Part shown: positions 16,706 to 26,234 of the stretch, piece after piece | How the letters are laid out: every line of letters starts with the position of its first letter | How positions within the stretch are numbered: the stretch's first letter is position 1 | Made by a program: the position numbers and the translations under genes | Assembly: GCA_965200115.1 (NCBI GenBank) | Contig: OZ241336.1 | Span: 3,286,001-3,350,000 of the forward strand | From: JAPOUP01 sp026708635 | GTDB taxonomy: Bacteria > Pseudomonadota > Alphaproteobacteria > Rhodobacterales > Rhodobacteraceae | Direction of reading: 5' to 3' | Length of the DNA stretch: 64,000 nt | Notes under the pieces: model-generated | Told to the model about the DNA's origin: nothing | Seen by the model: only the letters and a program-made list of their open reading frames with translations | Database searches by the model: none

Positions 16706-19183
16706 GTGGCTGGATCTAAGGATAAGCCGGACGTGAACGGTGCGTCAGTCGCCGCAAACAAGAGGTGGCATCGCTTGGTCTCCCTCATCCATAACCTGAA
16801 ACGGGAGCGGCTCGGAGATCCCCACGTGCGCCGCCTGATCATGAATTTGGCGGTGCTCGGGTTCGTAATGCTCGGCCTCGTCCTCGCCGGCGTGACCTCC
16901 CTGGTGGTCGGATCCCCGGATCAGGGTGGCTCTCCGGACACGCTGCGTATCGTGCTTCTGGCGAATCTCGTTTATATCCTGGTATTCGCGGCTCTGGTTA
17001 TGGGCCGCGTGGCGCGGATAATCACCGCGCACCGCGCCCGGTCAATGGGCTCCCGTCTTCACCTGCGTCTTTCCGGCGCCTTCGCGGTGATCGCTTTGGC
17101 TCCGACGGTTGTCGTCGCGGTGTTCGCCTCGATCACGCTCAGCCTGGGGCTGGAGAACTGGTTTTCCAAACATGTCCGTTCCGTCCTCGGATCGTCCCTT
17201 GCGGCGGCGCAGGCATATGAGGACGAGCACCGCCGGGAACTCGAGGATAACGCCAGGAACCTTGCCGACTATCTCAGTCTGGCCAGACGGACCAACATCT
17301 ACGTTTCGGATGGACATTTGCGGCAGTTGCTCAACCCGGACCAGGCCCAGGTACGCAGGGCTCTGCGCGAGGGCTCCGGCACCTCCGAGACGGAGGAGCA
17401 GTTCTACCCGTTCGATTTCGGAAGCCTGACCGCATCCGAAAGGGAGCGCGCGGTTCAGGGTGAAGCCGTGATCATCCAGGGTAGCCTCAAGGAGGCGTTC
17501 GTGATCGACGGCGCGGCCGAAATCCGGGCCCGGGGGGAACATTCCTACCTGTTCGACTACGAGCGGCCCACATCCGGGCAGATCGAACGTGCACTTGAGG
17601 AGGACATCGTCATAATCGAGGACTGGGACGTGAACGAGTTTCGCGCCATTGTCGGATTGGACGGCTATTTCGACCGCTTCCTCTACGTTTCCCAAAGTGT
17701 GGATGGCGAAATCCTGGACCTGCTGGATGATACGAAGGCGACCGTTGCCCTATACAACCGGGTTGAATCGGACCGAGGCCGGATCGTGTTCGGATACGGC
17801 GTGATCTATCTGGGCTTCGCCCTGATTCTCATTCTCGCGGCTATCTGGTTCGGTTTGAGGTTCGCCGAGCGTCTGTCGCGCCCAATCGGGCAACTCGCCG
17901 GCGCGGCGCAGCAGGTTGGCATCGGGAATCTGGACGCGCGGGTTCGGGAAGGATCGGGTGAGGACGAGATCTCCATACTGGGACGAAACTTCAACCAGAT
18001 GGTCGGACGGCTCAAACGGCAGCATAGCGCCATTCTTGAAACCAACATCCAGATCGACAGACGCCGCCGCCTGTTCGATTCGGTGCTTGGTTCCGTTACC
18101 GCAGGTGTCGTCGGACTGGACCGTGACGGCGGGATCGCTTTCGTGAACCGTTCGGCGAAGCGGCTTCTTGAGTTGCCGCGCGGCGTGCAGGACGGACAGT
18201 TGGCGGATATCGTTCCGGAATTCGGGGCGCTCTTTGACCGTCTGGTGAGCGGTGGTGCAGGAGTGGCACAGGGTCAGGTCAAATTGAAGCGTAGCCATAG
18301 ACAGGAGATCCTTCTGGTGCGTATGGCAACACGGAATTCGGAGGACGGTGTGCCCGAGGGCTATGTTATCGCATTTGACGACGTGACGGATCTTGTCAGC
18401 GCCCAGAGAATGGCGGCCTGGGGGGATGTCGCGCGCCGTATCGCGCATGAAATCAAGAATCCTTTGACGCCTATCCAGCTCTCGGCCGAGAGGCTGAAGC
18501 GAAAATACACTCCGCTTCTGGGGCCGGAGGAAGCGCAGCCGCTCGCGCAGATGATCGACGTCATTGTCCGACAGACCAACGACCTTCGCCGGATCGTGGA
18601 TGAGTTCGCCAGGTTCGCCCGCATGCCTGAACCCGAGCGCCGTATGGTTGATCTGTCCGGGCTTGTCAGGGATGCGGTTCTCCTGCGGCAGGAGGCGAAG
18701 CGGGACGGTATCGCCGTGACCGCCGACCTGCCGGAACACGAGGTGATGGCGGACGTTGACCGGACGATGATCGGGCAGGCGCTGACCAACCTGCTGAAGA
18801 ACGCCGTCGAGGCCATCGAGGCCCGCCGCGAAAGCGGCCCTGACGTTGCCGGTCCCGCCGTCACGGATTCCGTCCCTCCGGGTGAGGTGCGGGTAACGAT
18901 GGCCACCTCGCATGGCCAGATCCTGATCACCGTCTCGGACAACGGGATCGGCCTTCCGGTCGATCGGGCGAAGCTTTTCGAACCTTATGTGACCACCCGG
19001 AGCAAGGGAACCGGGCTCGGTTTGCCGATTGTCCGGAAGATCGTCGAGGAGCATGGCGGCACGCTCGAGCTGATCGACGCGGAGCCGTTCACGCCAGGCT
19101 CCCATCGGGGCGCACGGGCGGAGATTCGGCTGCCGCTCCCGGATCGGCCGGCGGTCGGCGAGTCCGGGAAAGACGCGAGTTAA
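16706..19183 (+). CDS. ntrY: Nitrogen/redox sensor kinase NtrY
   Basis: Membrane-anchored histidine kinase (825 aa), cognate partner of NtrX. The N-terminus has about three hydrophobic helices (residues 45-140), followed by a long extracytoplasmic region, another helix (VIYLGFALILILAAIWFGL), a HAMP linker (LSRPIGQLAGAAQQVGIGNL), a PAS domain and the catalytic core. The phospho-acceptor H is about residue 581 in RRIAHEIKNPLTPIQLSAE; the ATP site shows LTNLLKNAVEAIE, SDNGIGLP and KGTGLGLPIVRKIVEEHGG. The start is GTG. It follows ntrC by 31 bp and precedes ntrX by 9 bp. Confidence 0.92.
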   Translation: MAGSKDKPDVNGASVAANKRWHRLVSLIHNLKRERLGDPHVRRLIMNLAVLGFVMLGLVLAGVTSLVVGSPDQGGSPDTLRIVLLANLVYILVFAALVMGRVARIITAHRARSMGSRLHLRLSGAFAVIALAPTVVVAVFASITLSLGLENWFSKHVRSVLGSSLAAAQAYEDEHRRELEDNARNLADYLSLARRTNIYVSDGHLRQLLNPDQAQVRRALREGSGTSETEEQFYPFDFGSLTASERERAVQGEAVIIQGSLKEAFVIDGAAEIRARGEHSYLFDYERPTSGQIERALEEDIVIIEDWDVNEFRAIVGLDGYFDRFLYVSQSVDGEILDLLDDTKATVALYNRVESDRGRIVFGYGVIYLGFALILILAAIWFGLRFAERLSRPIGQLAGAAQQVGIGNLDARVREGSGEDEISILGRNFNQMVGRLKRQHSAILETNIQIDRRRRLFDSVLGSVTAGVVGLDRDGGIAFVNRSAKRLLELPRGVQDGQLADIVPEFGALFDRLVSGGAGVAQGQVKLKRSHRQEILLVRMATRNSEDGVPEGYVIAFDDVTDLVSAQRMAAWGDVARRIAHEIKNPLTPIQLSAERLKRKYTPLLGPEEAQPLAQMIDVIVRQTNDLRRIVDEFARFARMPEPERRMVDLSGLVRDAVLLRQEAKRDGIAVTADLPEHEVMADVDRTMIGQALTNLLKNAVEAIEARRESGPDVAGPAVTDSVPPGEVRVTMATSHGQILITVSDNGIGLPVDRAKLFEPYVTTRSKGTGLGLPIVRKIVEEHGGTLELIDAEPFTPGSHRGARAEIRLPLPDRPAVGESGKDAS

Positions 19184-19192
19184 GAGGGCGAT

Positions 19193-20551
19193 ATGGGCGA
19201 GATCCTGATTGTGGACGACGAAAAGGACATTCGGGAATTGGTTTCGGATATCCTTAAGGACGAGGGCTACGCCACGCGGCTGGCGGCCAACTCCATGGAG
19301 TGCATGGCTGCCATTGAGGGGAGTCCGCCCGCGCTGATCATTCTCGATATCTGGCTTCGGGACAGCGAAATGGATGGAATCGAGATTCTGAAAGCGGTCA
19401 AGGCGAACAATCCGGGTATCCCGGTGATCATAATCTCCGGTCATGGCAACATTGAACTCGCCGTCGCGGCGATCAAGCAGGGCGCGTATGACTTCATCGA
19501 AAAGCCGTTCAACATAGACCAGCTTACGGTCGTGATCGCGCGGGCGATGGAGACATCGCGCCTCCGGAGCGAGAATCTTCGGCTCAAGCACCGTGAAGAG
19601 ACCGAATTTCACATGATCGGGGACGGCGCGGCTTTCAGGACGTTCAGGTCAAAACTCGACAAGGTGCTGGATTCGAACGCGCGGGTGATGCTTGCCGGAC
19701 CGTCCGGATGCGGTAAGGAGGTGGCGGCGCGCTATCTTCACTTCCGTTCGGGACGGACTGACGCACCGTTCGTCGCGATCAACTGCGCTACGATCGAGCC
19801 CGAGCGGATGGAGGAGGTGCTGTTTGGCCGCGAAGGTGCCGGCGCCCGCCCCGGGCTCCTCGAACAGGCGAACGGCGGAACGATCTATCTGGCCGATGTC
19901 GCTGACATGCCTGTCGGTACCCAGTCGAAGATCCTTCGCGTGCTCGTCGAGCAGGCGTACCGGCGTCTCGGGGGAAGTCACAGGGTGAGGGTCAACGCGC
20001 GTGTGATTTCCGGCACCAGCCGCAATCTGGAAGAGGAAATCGCCGCCGGCCGTTTCCGTGAGGAGCTCTACCACCGCCTGAGCGTCGTTCCGGTCAGCGT
20101 CCCCTCGCTCGAACGCCGGCTTGAGGACATTCCTCTGCTTGCGGCCCATTTCGTCGAACTGTTCCATCGGACCCAGGGTCTGCCCAAGCGGGTGTTTTCG
20201 GAGGATGCGGCGCTACGTCTCCAGTGCATGCCTTGGCCCGGGAACGTGCGGCAGTTGAGAAACGTGATCGAACGGGTTCTGATTCTCGGCGAGGGTGATG
20301 GCCCGGTTATCGCGTCCGAGCTTCTGCAGGCCGAGGAAGGCCCACCCCCTGAGGAGCGCGTGCTTATTTCGGGAGAACTGGCCAGCAGCCCGCTCCGCGA
20401 CGCGCGGGTGCTGTTCGAGAAGGAATATCTGAAGGCCCAGATAAACCGTTTTGAGGGAAATGTCAGCCGCACGGCGAAATTTATCGGCATGGAGCGATCG
20501 GCGCTGCACCGGAAGCTGAGAAATCTGGGCATATCCACATCCGACAGATAG
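19193..20551 (+). CDS. ntrX: NtrX-type response regulator with degenerate AAA+ core
   Basis: 452 aa. The receiver has D52 in IILDIWLRDSEMDG and K in EKPFN. The AAA+ domain keeps Walker A (AGPSGCGKEVAARYLH), but the GAFTGA loop is replaced by LFGREGAGARPGLLEQ. Walker B reads IYLADVADMP instead of the usual LDEVADM, so the catalytic D-E pair is altered. The C-terminal HTH (NVSRTAKFIGMERSALHRKL) is intact. NtrX proteins of alphaproteobacteria often lack GAFTGA and act as sigma-70-dependent regulators; the altered Walker B suggests ATP hydrolysis may be lost too. It is coupled to ntrY. Confidence 0.92.
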   Translation: MGEILIVDDEKDIRELVSDILKDEGYATRLAANSMECMAAIEGSPPALIILDIWLRDSEMDGIEILKAVKANNPGIPVIIISGHGNIELAVAAIKQGAYDFIEKPFNIDQLTVVIARAMETSRLRSENLRLKHREETEFHMIGDGAAFRTFRSKLDKVLDSNARVMLAGPSGCGKEVAARYLHFRSGRTDAPFVAINCATIEPERMEEVLFGREGAGARPGLLEQANGGTIYLADVADMPVGTQSKILRVLVEQAYRRLGGSHRVRVNARVISGTSRNLEEEIAAGRFREELYHRLSVVPVSVPSLERRLEDIPLLAAHFVELFHRTQGLPKRVFSEDAALRLQCMPWPGNVRQLRNVIERVLILGEGDGPVIASELLQAEEGPPPEERVLISGELASSPLRDARVLFEKEYLKAQINRFEGNVSRTAKFIGMERSALHRKLRNLGISTSDR

Positions 20552-20727
20552 AACGAATGCGGTGCCGGGATGTCGTGTCTGAAGCGATGGAGCCGATGGC
20601 GCTCGCGCCGGGAAATTGGCGAACGCCGGTTGCGCCGCGGCGACGGGCGGGTCGGGCACACGCTTCAAACCCGTCCTGACATGGAGTACCGGCTTGGTGG
20701 AATTCGGCGTCCGGAAGGAGGTGGCAT

Positions 20728-22104
20728 TTGAAAGTCATCATATGCGGTGCCGGTCAGGTAGGCTGGCAGCTCGCGCGGCATCTCGCCGGCGAAAGGATTG
20801 ACGTAACGGTGATTGACAGCAATCCCGACCTTGTGCGACGGGCAATCGACACGCTTGACGTACAGGGTGTGGTGGGCTTCGCGAGTCACCCCGACGTGCT
20901 GGACCGTGCGGGCGCCACGGATGCCGATATGTTGATCGCGGCGACCCATTCCGATGAGATCAACATGGTTACCTGTCAGGTGGCCCACTCGATTTTCGCC
21001 ATCACGAAGAAAGTCGCCCGGCTTCGTGGCCAGTCATATCTCAATGCCGTGTATTCCGACCTCTACCGGCAGGACCATATGCCGATCGATGTGGTGATAA
21101 GCCCCGAGCGTGAGGTGGCGGACGCCGCCATGCGTCGGCTTGCGGTGCCCGCGGCGTTTGACACCGTCAGCTTTCTTGGCGGTCGCGCGGAACTGATGGG
21201 AATATCGCTCGACGACGACTGTCCGGCGGTGAACACGCCTTTACGGCAGCTTTCGGACCTGTTTTCGACACTGCGGGCGACCGTGGTTGGCGTACGCCGC
21301 AATGGAACGCTGTTCGCTCCGGAGGCAGGTGACCAGCTGTTTCCGGGTGACGACATCTATGTATTCTCGCATAAGGACGATTCCCTGCGTGCCCTTGAGG
21401 TATTCGGCAAGAAGGCGATGCCTCCCGAGCGGGTGGTGATCGTCGGTGCCGGCAACGTCGGACTTGGGGTCGCCAAGTCCCTTGAGGGCCTGCCCGGGCG
21501 CGTAAGGACCAGGATCATCGAGGCGAACCGGTCCCGTGCGGAGCATGTGGCCGATTCGCTTGATCGGACGATCGTCCTGCACGGCGACGGCCTAGACACG
21601 GAGCTTCTGGCGGAGGCCCATATCGAAGAGGCGGACGCGATGCTCGCCGTGACCGATGACGACAAGGTCAACATTCTCGCCGCGGTCCGGGCGAAGACCG
21701 CGGGCACGCGAATGGCGGTATGCCTGATCAACGATCCGACCCTGACCTCGTTGATGGGGCCATTCGGCATCGACGCCTATATCAATCCCCGCACGATCAC
21801 CGTGAGTTCGATATTGCGTCATGTTCGTCAGGGTCCGGTACTCGGTGTCTATTCGATAGGGGATGCCGAGGCCGAGATTCTCGAGGCCCGGGTGCACTCC
21901 ACAACGCCGATCTCCGGAAAGGCTCTGCGCGACATCGATTTCCCGGAAGGTGCCCTCGTCGGCGCGATCAGGAAGGGGGATGAGGTCATTCGCCTCACCG
22001 GCGACACCCGGATCGAAGTGGGTGACGCGGTCGCGATATTCGCCATGGCAAAGGACGTGTTCGCGGTCGAACGCCTGCTTCAGGTAACGGTTGACTTTTT
22101 CTGA
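20728..22104 (+). CDS. trkA: Trk potassium uptake regulatory NAD-binding protein TrkA
   Basis: Peripheral membrane protein (458 aa) that binds NAD(H) and gates the TrkH channel. Two RCK modules are seen: MKVIICGAGQVGWQLARHLAGE at the N-terminus and VVIVGAGNVGLGVAKSLEGL near residue 232, each followed by a TrkA-C domain. Length equals that of E. coli TrkA. GGAGG lies in front of the start (GTCCGGAAGGAGGTGGC, start TTG-like or ATG near 20728). It directly precedes trkH, as in other alphaproteobacteria. Confidence 0.92.
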   Translation: MKVIICGAGQVGWQLARHLAGERIDVTVIDSNPDLVRRAIDTLDVQGVVGFASHPDVLDRAGATDADMLIAATHSDEINMVTCQVAHSIFAITKKVARLRGQSYLNAVYSDLYRQDHMPIDVVISPEREVADAAMRRLAVPAAFDTVSFLGGRAELMGISLDDDCPAVNTPLRQLSDLFSTLRATVVGVRRNGTLFAPEAGDQLFPGDDIYVFSHKDDSLRALEVFGKKAMPPERVVIVGAGNVGLGVAKSLEGLPGRVRTRIIEANRSRAEHVADSLDRTIVLHGDGLDTELLAEAHIEEADAMLAVTDDDKVNILAAVRAKTAGTRMAVCLINDPTLTSLMGPFGIDAYINPRTITVSSILRHVRQGPVLGVYSIGDAEAEILEARVHSTTPISGKALRDIDFPEGALVGAIRKGDEVIRLTGDTRIEVGDAVAIFAMAKDVFAVERLLQVTVDFF

Positions 22105-22123
22105 TGTCGGGGCTGGTGGGGCC

Positions 22124-23671
22124 ATGAACGGGAACCGCTCACCCGCGCGGCGGGGGGTGGGGAGGATACCGGGCGTCCCGCCGTTTGTCGCTTTGATGGG
22201 CCTGTTCGCCCTGAGTATGTATATACCGGCGATCGTGGCGGCATCTGCCAGGGACTGGCAGACGGCACGATCTTTCCTGCAACCCGGCACGCTGTTCCTT
22301 GCGGTCTTCGCTATGGTCGCGTTCGCGACGGCGGGCAGTCCGCGGTGGCGTGGGGCCCGCGGTGACCTGATGACGCTGCTTGCCGCGTTTTCGGCGCTGC
22401 CGCTGATGCTGGCGCTTCCGCTTTGGGAGAGTCTGCAGGACCGTCGGTATCTGGATGTCTATTTCGAGATGGTGTCGAGCGTCACGACGACCGGTGCGAC
22501 GGTGTTTGATGATCCTGCCCGGCTGTCGGGGGTCGACCATCTCTGGCGCGCGCTGGTTGGCTGGCTGGGTGGGCTTCTGATGTGGACCGCGGCCGCCGCG
22601 CTTCTGGAGCCGCTGGGTCTCGGGGGGTTTGAGATCCTCAGGCAGCCCGGGCATGTCGACAGGTCGGGGGGCGACCGGACCGGCCGCAGGAAGGACGGTC
22701 CGGCGCGGCTGCGACGGCACGTGATCCTTCTGTTCCCCGCGTACGCGACACTGACGCTTGTCCTATGGGCCGGGCTGATGGTCGCGGGCGGCGATCCGCT
22801 TTCGGCGGCGTGTCATGCGATGTCCACGATGGCGACGAGCGGGATTTCGCCGATAGGGGGTATCGATGCCTCAGGTGCCGGGCTGCCCGGCGAGATGATG
22901 GTCTTCGTCTTTTTCGGTTTCGCGCTGTCACGCCGGACCTTCAGCCGGGACCATGTCTGGCTTGACCGAAGGCGGCTGACTGACGATCCGGAAATACGGA
23001 TGGGCCTTTTTTTCGCCGTCACCGTTCCGCTTCTTCTGGTCGCCCGCCATTTCGTGGGAGTGATCGAGGAGGACGCGGTGAATTCGCTCGGCGATGGCCT
23101 CAAGGCACTGTGGGGCATGGTGTTCATGGTAATGTCGTTCCTGTCGACGACGGGTTTCGAGAGCGCCGCCTGGGAAAGTGCGCTGGACTGGTCCGGGCTG
23201 GAGGTGCCGGGTTTGACACTGCTCGGTCTGGCGATGATCGGCGGGGGGGTTGCGACGACTGCGGGAGGCGTGAAGCTCCTTCGTGTCTACGTGCTTTACT
23301 GCCATGCGAACCGCGAGCTGGAACGGCTCGTGCATCCGAGTTCCGTTGGCGGTTCCGGGGGGCGCGCGCGTTATCTGCGCCGCCAGGGTGCCTATATGGC
23401 ATGGATTTTCTTTATGCTGTTCGCGATTTCCATTGCCGTGGTGATGCTTGCGCTATCGCTCGCGGGGCTGGATTTCGAGACCGCCCTGATCCTTACGATC
23501 GCGGCGCTTTCCAACACGGGTCCACTGGCTTCCATCGCGGGCGAGACTCCGCTCAGCTATGCGGTTCTTCCGGACGCGGCCAAACTGATCCTCGCCGGCA
23601 GCATGGTGCTTGGCCGCCTCGAGACGCTGGCGATTATCGCGCTGCTCAACCCCGAGCTCTGGCGGAGGTGA
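22124..23671 (+). CDS. trkH: Trk potassium uptake membrane protein TrkH
   Basis: Inner-membrane potassium channel subunit (515 aa) with many hydrophobic helices. Selectivity-filter loops are visible as SVTTTGATVFDD, MSTMATSGISPIGG, SFLSTTGFES and TIAALSNTGPLAS. The ATG at 22124 gives MNGNRSPARRG; the frame extends back to 22091 across the trkA stop but that part is probably untranslated. It follows trkA by 19 bp. Confidence 0.92.
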   Translation: MNGNRSPARRGVGRIPGVPPFVALMGLFALSMYIPAIVAASARDWQTARSFLQPGTLFLAVFAMVAFATAGSPRWRGARGDLMTLLAAFSALPLMLALPLWESLQDRRYLDVYFEMVSSVTTTGATVFDDPARLSGVDHLWRALVGWLGGLLMWTAAAALLEPLGLGGFEILRQPGHVDRSGGDRTGRRKDGPARLRRHVILLFPAYATLTLVLWAGLMVAGGDPLSAACHAMSTMATSGISPIGGIDASGAGLPGEMMVFVFFGFALSRRTFSRDHVWLDRRRLTDDPEIRMGLFFAVTVPLLLVARHFVGVIEEDAVNSLGDGLKALWGMVFMVMSFLSTTGFESAAWESALDWSGLEVPGLTLLGLAMIGGGVATTAGGVKLLRVYVLYCHANRELERLVHPSSVGGSGGRARYLRRQGAYMAWIFFMLFAISIAVVMLALSLAGLDFETALILTIAALSNTGPLASIAGETPLSYAVLPDAAKLILAGSMVLGRLETLAIIALLNPELWRR

Positions 23672-23901
23672 GGGGCGACGGATAGGGTCGTCCGGGTGGC
23701 GGGCCTCGCGGGACCCCTCCCATACCACCCCGAGTTGGGGGAGTGGGTCGATGGCGAATTCGACATTCAGCCCGTGATGGCGACGATTCATGGACGGACG
23801 GTCGGATCCCGGAGATCCCGGAAATCCGCTTGAACGCCCCGCGTTTAGTCGCCATATTTACGCGAACGACTTTCCGTAACGGCAATAGGGATTATGGAAC
23901 G

Positions 23902-24135
23902 ATGGCGAGTGACAGGCAGGGTCTCCAGGATTCATTTCTGAACCATATCCGAAAGACCAAGGTTTCCGTGACGGTGTTTCTGGTCAATGGAGTCAAGCTG
24001 CAGGGGGTAATCACCTGGTTTGACAGTTTCTGCGTTCTTCTGCGGCGCGACGGACAGTCCCAACTCGTCTACAAGCACGCTATCTCGACCATTATGCCAT
24101 CGCAGCCGGTGAGCCTGTACGACAGCGAAGAATAG
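23902..24135 (+). CDS. hfq: RNA chaperone Hfq
   Basis: Sm-like hexameric RNA chaperone (77 aa) that pairs small RNAs with mRNAs. The Sm1 region (QDSFLNHIRKTKVSVTVFLV, GVKLQGVITWFDSFCVLL) and Sm2 motif YKHAISTIMPSQPV are clear. The start at 23902 gives MASDRQGLQDSFL, the usual N-terminus; the longer frame upstream is unsupported. hflX begins 3 bp after its stop, the standard hfq-hflX order. Confidence 0.93.
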   Translation: MASDRQGLQDSFLNHIRKTKVSVTVFLVNGVKLQGVITWFDSFCVLLRRDGQSQLVYKHAISTIMPSQPVSLYDSEE

Positions 24136-24138
24136 CCC

Positions 24139-25440
24139 ATGGCGGCCCTTCAAGCTGCCGTCACCCGGGCGTGGGTCGTTCATCCGGAGCCCGCCACGGA
24201 TGGGTGGGCACTGAGGTCCCGCCGCGCTCTGGCGGAGGCTTTGGCACTTGCCGCGGCGTTGCCCGGGCTGGAAGTGGTGGGGTCGGAATGCGTGCGTCTT
24301 TCCACCGTCCGGCCGAGTACGCTGTTTGGGTCGGGAAAGGTGGAGGAGTTCGGCGGGCGTTTTCGGGAAGCCGGCGTCGACCTGGTCGTGATCGATGGCC
24401 CCGTGACCCCGGTGCAGCAGCGCAATCTGGAAAAGGCATGGAATGCCAAGGTTCTGGACCGGACGGGCCTGATTCTTGAAATCTTTTCGGACAGGGCGCG
24501 TTCCCGGGAGGGTACGCTTCAGGTCGAGATGGCGGCGCTCAGCTACCAGCGTACCCGTTTGGTGCGCGCCTGGACGCATCTCGAGCGCCAGCGCGGAGGT
24601 CTGGGATTCGTCGGCGGTCCCGGCGAGACGCAGGTCGAAGCGGACCGCCGGGCCATAGACGAGCAGATCGCGCGGTTACGGAAGAAACTCCGGAAGGTCG
24701 TGAAGACGCGGTCGCTGCATCGCGCGGCCCGCAGGAGGGTTCCGTTTCCATTGGTTGCGCTGGTTGGTTATACGAACGCCGGTAAATCGACACTTTTCAA
24801 CCGGCTGACGGGTGCCAGGGTCCAGGCCCGGGACATGCCTTTCACGACACTGGATCCGACAATGCGGGCGCTGGCTCTTCCGTCCGGGCGGGAAGCGATA
24901 CTGAGCGATACGGTTGGTTTCATCAGCGATCTCCCGACCGAGCTTGTCGCCGCGTTCAGCGCGACCCTGGAAGAGATTCTGGATGCCGACCTTATCCTTC
25001 ACGTCCGGGACGTCAGCCGGGAGGACTCTGATGATCGGGCCCGTGACGTCAATGCGGTACTTGAACGGCTTGGCGTCAGGGATTCGACACCGAGGCTTGA
25101 GGTATGGAACAAGGCGGATCTCGTCGATACTGACGGGAAACCTGCCTTGATGGCCGGCGCGGGGCGTCGTGCGGATGCCGTCGTCCTGTCGGCGCTGACA
25201 GGCGTCGGTATCGACACGCTGGCCGAAATGGTCTCGGATTCGCTTGCCGGCGGTACGATCGAGTGCGAACTTTCCCTGCCATACTCGGACGGGTGGCGGG
25301 GTGCGTGGCTTCACGATCAGGGTGTGGTGGAGGAGGAGCGCCACTCGGAGGACGGGTTTCGGTTTCGGGTTCGCTGGACGCCGGTGCAGGAGAGACGTTT
25401 TCAGGACCTGCGGAGGGGATCCGCTAGCGCTCGCGGTTGA
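24139..25440 (+). CDS. hflX: Ribosome-associated GTPase HflX
   Basis: GTPase (433 aa) that rescues or splits stalled ribosomes under stress. The HflX-specific N-terminal domain includes LFGSGKVEEFGGRF and VIDGPVTPVQQRNLEKAW. The linker GGPGETQVEADRR is diagnostic. G motifs are GYTNAGKST (G1), DTVGFISDLP (G3) and NKAD (G4). Cytoplasmic and ribosome-bound. mazG often follows hflX in relatives, but here a toxin-antitoxin pair follows instead. Confidence 0.93.
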   Translation: MAALQAAVTRAWVVHPEPATDGWALRSRRALAEALALAAALPGLEVVGSECVRLSTVRPSTLFGSGKVEEFGGRFREAGVDLVVIDGPVTPVQQRNLEKAWNAKVLDRTGLILEIFSDRARSREGTLQVEMAALSYQRTRLVRAWTHLERQRGGLGFVGGPGETQVEADRRAIDEQIARLRKKLRKVVKTRSLHRAARRRVPFPLVALVGYTNAGKSTLFNRLTGARVQARDMPFTTLDPTMRALALPSGREAILSDTVGFISDLPTELVAAFSATLEEILDADLILHVRDVSREDSDDRARDVNAVLERLGVRDSTPRLEVWNKADLVDTDGKPALMAGAGRRADAVVLSALTGVGIDTLAEMVSDSLAGGTIECELSLPYSDGWRGAWLHDQGVVEEERHSEDGFRFRVRWTPVQERRFQDLRRGSASARG

Positions 25441-25621
25441 CTTCGACGGTGAACCGGGAACGATGCCGTCAGGCGCGACGCGGCGGGGCTACGGGCCCGC
25501 CGTCGAGGCGGGTGGCCGATGCCGGCAGTTCCGTCAACAATGCTTTAGGCGAACCAAAGCTTGCCTTTTGATGGTTTTGGATATACGTGCTCGGATGTTT
25601 ATCCATGCCTGAGAGGACAAG

Positions 25622-25849
25622 ATGCAAGTTGCCAAATGGGGAAACTCCCTTGCCGTCCGGCTACCCGCTGATCTTGTGCGGGAACTCGGTTTGAAGGAAG
25701 GCGACCAGGTCGACCTAGTAAAGGACGATGGAACCATTCTTGTCAGGCGCCAACCTCGCGCCGATGAAGTCCTGCAAGGGCTAAGGTGGTTTCGCGGAAA
25801 ACTGGCCAAGGACGCGCGTCTGAGCCGCGACGCCGCGCATGAGCGCTGA
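25622..25849 (+). CDS. AbrB/MazE-type antitoxin
   Basis: 75-aa SpoVT/AbrB-fold DNA-binding antitoxin: MQVAKWGNSLAVRLPADLVR is the swapped-hairpin motif, followed by LGLKEGDQVDLVKDDG. It would dimerise, bind its own promoter and neutralise the PIN toxin encoded next. The stop overlaps the toxin start by 11 bp, the classic translational coupling of toxin-antitoxin pairs. AGAGGA lies about 6 bases before the ATG. It sits in the stretch between hflX and gatB beside IS30 debris, suggesting acquisition. Confidence 0.88.
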   Translation: MQVAKWGNSLAVRLPADLVRELGLKEGDQVDLVKDDGTILVRRQPRADEVLQGLRWFRGKLAKDARLSRDAAHER

Positions 25850-26234
25850 ATTCGCGGACACAAATGTTGTGCTCTACCTGCTTGACGATGGTCCAAAGGC
25901 GGAGAGGGCAGAGGAAATTCTGGAGCAGGGACCCCGGATCAGCGTCCAGGTCCTAAATGAAGCGATGGTCAATTGCCGGCGGAAAGCTGGGCTCAGTTGG
26001 GAAGATACCGGAGCGTTTCTTGAAGGTATCAAGTCCTTATGCCCGGTCGAGGGCCTGACGGTTCAAACCCACCAAGTGGGTCGCGCGTTGGCGGAGAGGT
26101 ACCAGCTATCGGTCTATGACGCGATGATCGTGTCTGCTGCGCTGATCGCCGGGTGCACGACGCTGTGGAGCGAGGACATGCACGACGAATTGCTCATCGA
26201 AAATCGGCTGCACATCGTCAATCCATTTGACTGA
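25839..26234 (+). CDS. PIN-domain toxin (VapC-like)
   Basis: 131-aa PIN ribonuclease. The acidic residues of the active site are seen in FADTNVVLYLLD (first Asp), NEAM (Glu), and SVYDAMIVSAALIAGCTTLWSEDM (two Asp). Such toxins cleave tRNA or rRNA when the antitoxin is degraded. It is paired with the AbrB-type antitoxin upstream. All catalytic acids appear present, so the toxin is likely active. Its 3' end overlaps a minus-strand frame by 17 bp. Confidence 0.88.
   Translation: MSAEFADTNVVLYLLDDGPKAERAEEILEQGPRISVQVLNEAMVNCRRKAGLSWEDTGAFLEGIKSLCPVEGLTVQTHQVGRALAERYQLSVYDAMIVSAALIAGCTTLWSEDMHDELLIENRLHIVNPFD

Noticed and set aside
17750..19612. 620-codon open frame on the minus strand across ntrY and ntrX
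   Set aside because: It is antisense to two clearly conserved genes and has no domain; high GC keeps the frame open.
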